Positions 19,638 to 21,092 of a stretch of 21,092 bases of DNA are shown in pieces; the first letter of the stretch is position 1; each line of letters opens with the position of its first letter. The notes beneath the pieces are model-generated. The model was not told where the DNA came from and ran no database searches. It saw nothing but the letters and a program-made list of their open reading frames with translations. The stretch comes from a virus: IMG/VR virus record IMGVR_UViG_3300036828_000816, positions 1 through 21,092 of that record; one strand, given 5' to 3'. A program made the position numbers and the translations under genes.

Positions 19638-21052
19638 AGGATCTGGTACCCGCCGTCGCCGGCCTTGACCAGACCATACCGGGCCAGTGTGACCGCCACC
19701 AACGGGCTGACGTCGCCCCCGGAGCGGCGAGCCCACGCCCACGCGTCCCCCAACACCCGCTTGCGGGCCGCCCGCACCGCCGCGTTGAGCACCGGCTGAT
19801 CGAGGTGGCGGACCTCGCCGCCCACCACCGCGTCGTAGAACTGGCCGCACGCCGCCGCGTACTCCCTCGCCCCCGTCGTCTCCGCTTTCACGGAGAGGCC
19901 CCTCAGGTCGATCAGGAGGCTGTAAGCGGGGCTACCGGCGTCGAGGACAACCGGCCACGGGTTCCAGCGCTCGTAGAGCTCCCGGAGCCGCCCCGGCACC
20001 CAGTCGACCCCGGGGCGGTGCTCGACCACCTCGACGTGAATCTTGCGGTCCTCCCGGCGGCCGGCCACCCCAATGCTCGCGAACGCCCGGTCCGGGGTCA
20101 CGTCGATGGCGAAGCACGGGGTATCGGCGAAGCGCGAGCTCGGCGAACAGGCGTCGGCCCAGGTGCCGGCGTCGAACACCGGGCGACCGCCGCCGGTGCG
20201 CCGGTTCAGGTAGGCCCGGGCGAACTCGCCGGCGTCCATCGAGTCGTGATCGGTGCGGATCACCTCCTCGGTCACGGTGTGCCCCAACGCCGGCATGCAG
20301 CGCCACCAGGTGGCCGGGTCGTCGGGGTCGTCGTCATCGCCGGCCGACCACTCGAAGTACGCCACCCCGTGCCGGTCGTCGGCCTCCACCCGAGCCCGGC
20401 CGTCGTCCACCCGGTCGTGCAGAAACGTCGACTCCTCGGTCCCCATCGTCGACACCACCCACAGCTGGGCTGACGGGCGGGTCAGCATGGCCGGGCGGAA
20501 CGCCTGCACCAGGCGCTCGTCGCGCTGGGCGAACGCCTCGTCGATCATCCCCAGGTCCAGGGTCTGGCCGTGCCCCGAGGTTCCCTCCGACGCCGTGATC
20601 CCGATCGTCGAACCCGTCGCCTTCCACACCATGCGTTCCAAGCCGGTCTGGCGGCGCACCATGTACGCCTTGCGTAGCGTCGTGGCCGCCAGCAGGTCGC
20701 ACTGCTCCTCCCACTTCGACCGGGAGTTGTTGCGGTCCTGGGCCGCGTACAAGGTGCGCTGCCTGGGCCCCCAGGACAACGACCGGTCGACCTCGACGAC
20801 CAAGATCAGCGTCGTCTTGCCCGACTGGCGGGGCACGGTGACCCGAACCTCCCGGTAGGCCGGCAGCCCGGTGTCGGGCATCACCTCGCCGGCCACGTTG
20901 GCGACCTGGGCCTGCCACGGCATGAGCGGCTGGCCGATGATCTTGGCCAGGCGCCCGAGCCGGCCGCCGTTGGTCGGCCGCTCAGGACTCCTGGGCGTCG
21001 CCCATCGGGCCCGACAGAGCTGCGACGAGGTCAGCGAGCCCGTCGTCGTCAT
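19634..21052 (-). CDS. terL: Terminase large subunit
   Basis: A 472-residue packaging motor with ATPase and nuclease. The adenine-motif region is QPLMPWQAQVANVAGEV (about 41-57); Walker A is PRQSGKTT (about 74-81); Walker B plus catalytic acid is LGMIDEAF (about 167-174); the coupling motif is VVSTMGTEES. The nuclease half has AIDVTPDRAFASIGVAG and VVLDAGSPA with acidic metal ligands. It would translocate and cut DNA at the portal. ATG 21052 has an AGAGGA site about 10 bases upstream and overlaps the small subunit gene by 71 bp, longer than other overlaps here, but no other start codon lies before the conserved N-terminal region. Confidence 0.95.
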   Translation of the reverse strand: MTTTGSLTSSQLCRARWATPRSPERPTNGGRLGRLAKIIGQPLMPWQAQVANVAGEVMPDTGLPAYREVRVTVPRQSGKTTLILVVEVDRSLSWGPRQRTLYAAQDRNNSRSKWEEQCDLLAATTLRKAYMVRRQTGLERMVWKATGSTIGITASEGTSGHGQTLDLGMIDEAFAQRDERLVQAFRPAMLTRPSAQLWVVSTMGTEESTFLHDRVDDGRARVEADDRHGVAYFEWSAGDDDDPDDPATWWRCMPALGHTVTEEVIRTDHDSMDAGEFARAYLNRRTGGGRPVFDAGTWADACSPSSRFADTPCFAIDVTPDRAFASIGVAGRREDRKIHVEVVEHRPGVDWVPGRLRELYERWNPWPVVLDAGSPAYSLLIDLRGLSVKAETTGAREYAAACGQFYDAVVGGEVRHLDQPVLNAAVRAARKRVLGDAWAWARRSGGDVSPLVAVTLARYGLVKAGDGGYQIL

Positions 21053-21092
21053 CGGCGCCGGTTCCTCTCAGAGTGCGAAGGGTGGACAACTG
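20982..21092 (-). CDS. Terminase small subunit, C-terminal fragment cut by the window edge
   Basis: An open frame entering from the right edge codes for 36 residues ending LADLVAALSGPMGDAQES and a TGA at 20984-20982. It lies directly upstream of and overlaps the large terminase, and its acidic aspartate-rich tail (GADDDDGLADLVAAL) is usual for actinophage small terminases, which recognise the packaging site. The DNA-binding part is outside the window, so the call depends on position. The frame does not find a start if the two window edges are joined directly. Confidence 0.6.
   Translation of the reverse strand, partial: QLSTLRTLRGTGADDDDGLADLVAALSGPMGDAQES

Overview
The window is most of the genome of a small temperate siphovirus-type phage (long non-contractile tail) that infects a high-GC bacterium, most likely an actinobacterium. 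The evidence is the very high GC content, GTG/TTG starts, ATGA/GTGA/TAATG gene overlaps, apparently leaderless promoters at the genetic switch, and an amidase lysin with no visible mycolyl-arabinogalactan esterase partner. Host genus cannot be told from the sequence.

Right half and middle (21092 down to about 6130, all minus strand), in transcription order: the end of a terminase small subunit, terminase large subunit, a small membrane protein, portal, prohead protease, HK97-fold major capsid protein, head-tail connector, tail-terminator candidate, major tail protein, an HK97 gp10-like protein, two tail-assembly chaperone frames joined by a probable -1 frameshift, a short tape measure, a Dit-like distal tail protein with extra N-terminal carbohydrate-binding-like and IPT domains, two more tail-tip proteins, a tail-collar fibre with seven HxH motifs, a 59-residue protein, an amidase endolysin, and three very small membrane proteins (29, 63 and 35 residues) that look like a holin/spanin-type lysis cassette. 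Genes are nearly all overlapping or abutting, which suggests one long late operon.

Switch (about 4390-6104): a plus-strand operon (HTH repressor candidate, 67-residue ORF, tyrosine integrase) runs divergently from a minus-strand operon that starts with a Cro/Xre-like HTH gene. The divergent promoters both have good -35/-10 elements at 17-bp spacing, place the start of transcription at or next to the ATG, and carry a matching 12-15 bp imperfect palindrome each. Order and overlaps resemble the repressor-integrase-cro modules of phages with integration-dependent immunity.

Left part (4393 down to 52, minus strand): early operon with three small unknown genes, a winged-helix replication initiator whose gene contains four 17-bp iteron-like repeats (candidate origin), a RecT-family annealing protein, two conserved phage early proteins of unknown function, a striking 650-bp pentameric array (GGYNN on the transcribed strand, about 130 units), and an HNH endonuclease followed by a likely terminator at the window edge.

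Because phage genes flank the integrase on both sides, this is the circular or virion gene order, not an integrated prophage cut next to int. HNH at one edge and TerS at the other fit a near-complete genome of roughly 21-22 kb, although the start of TerS is missing.
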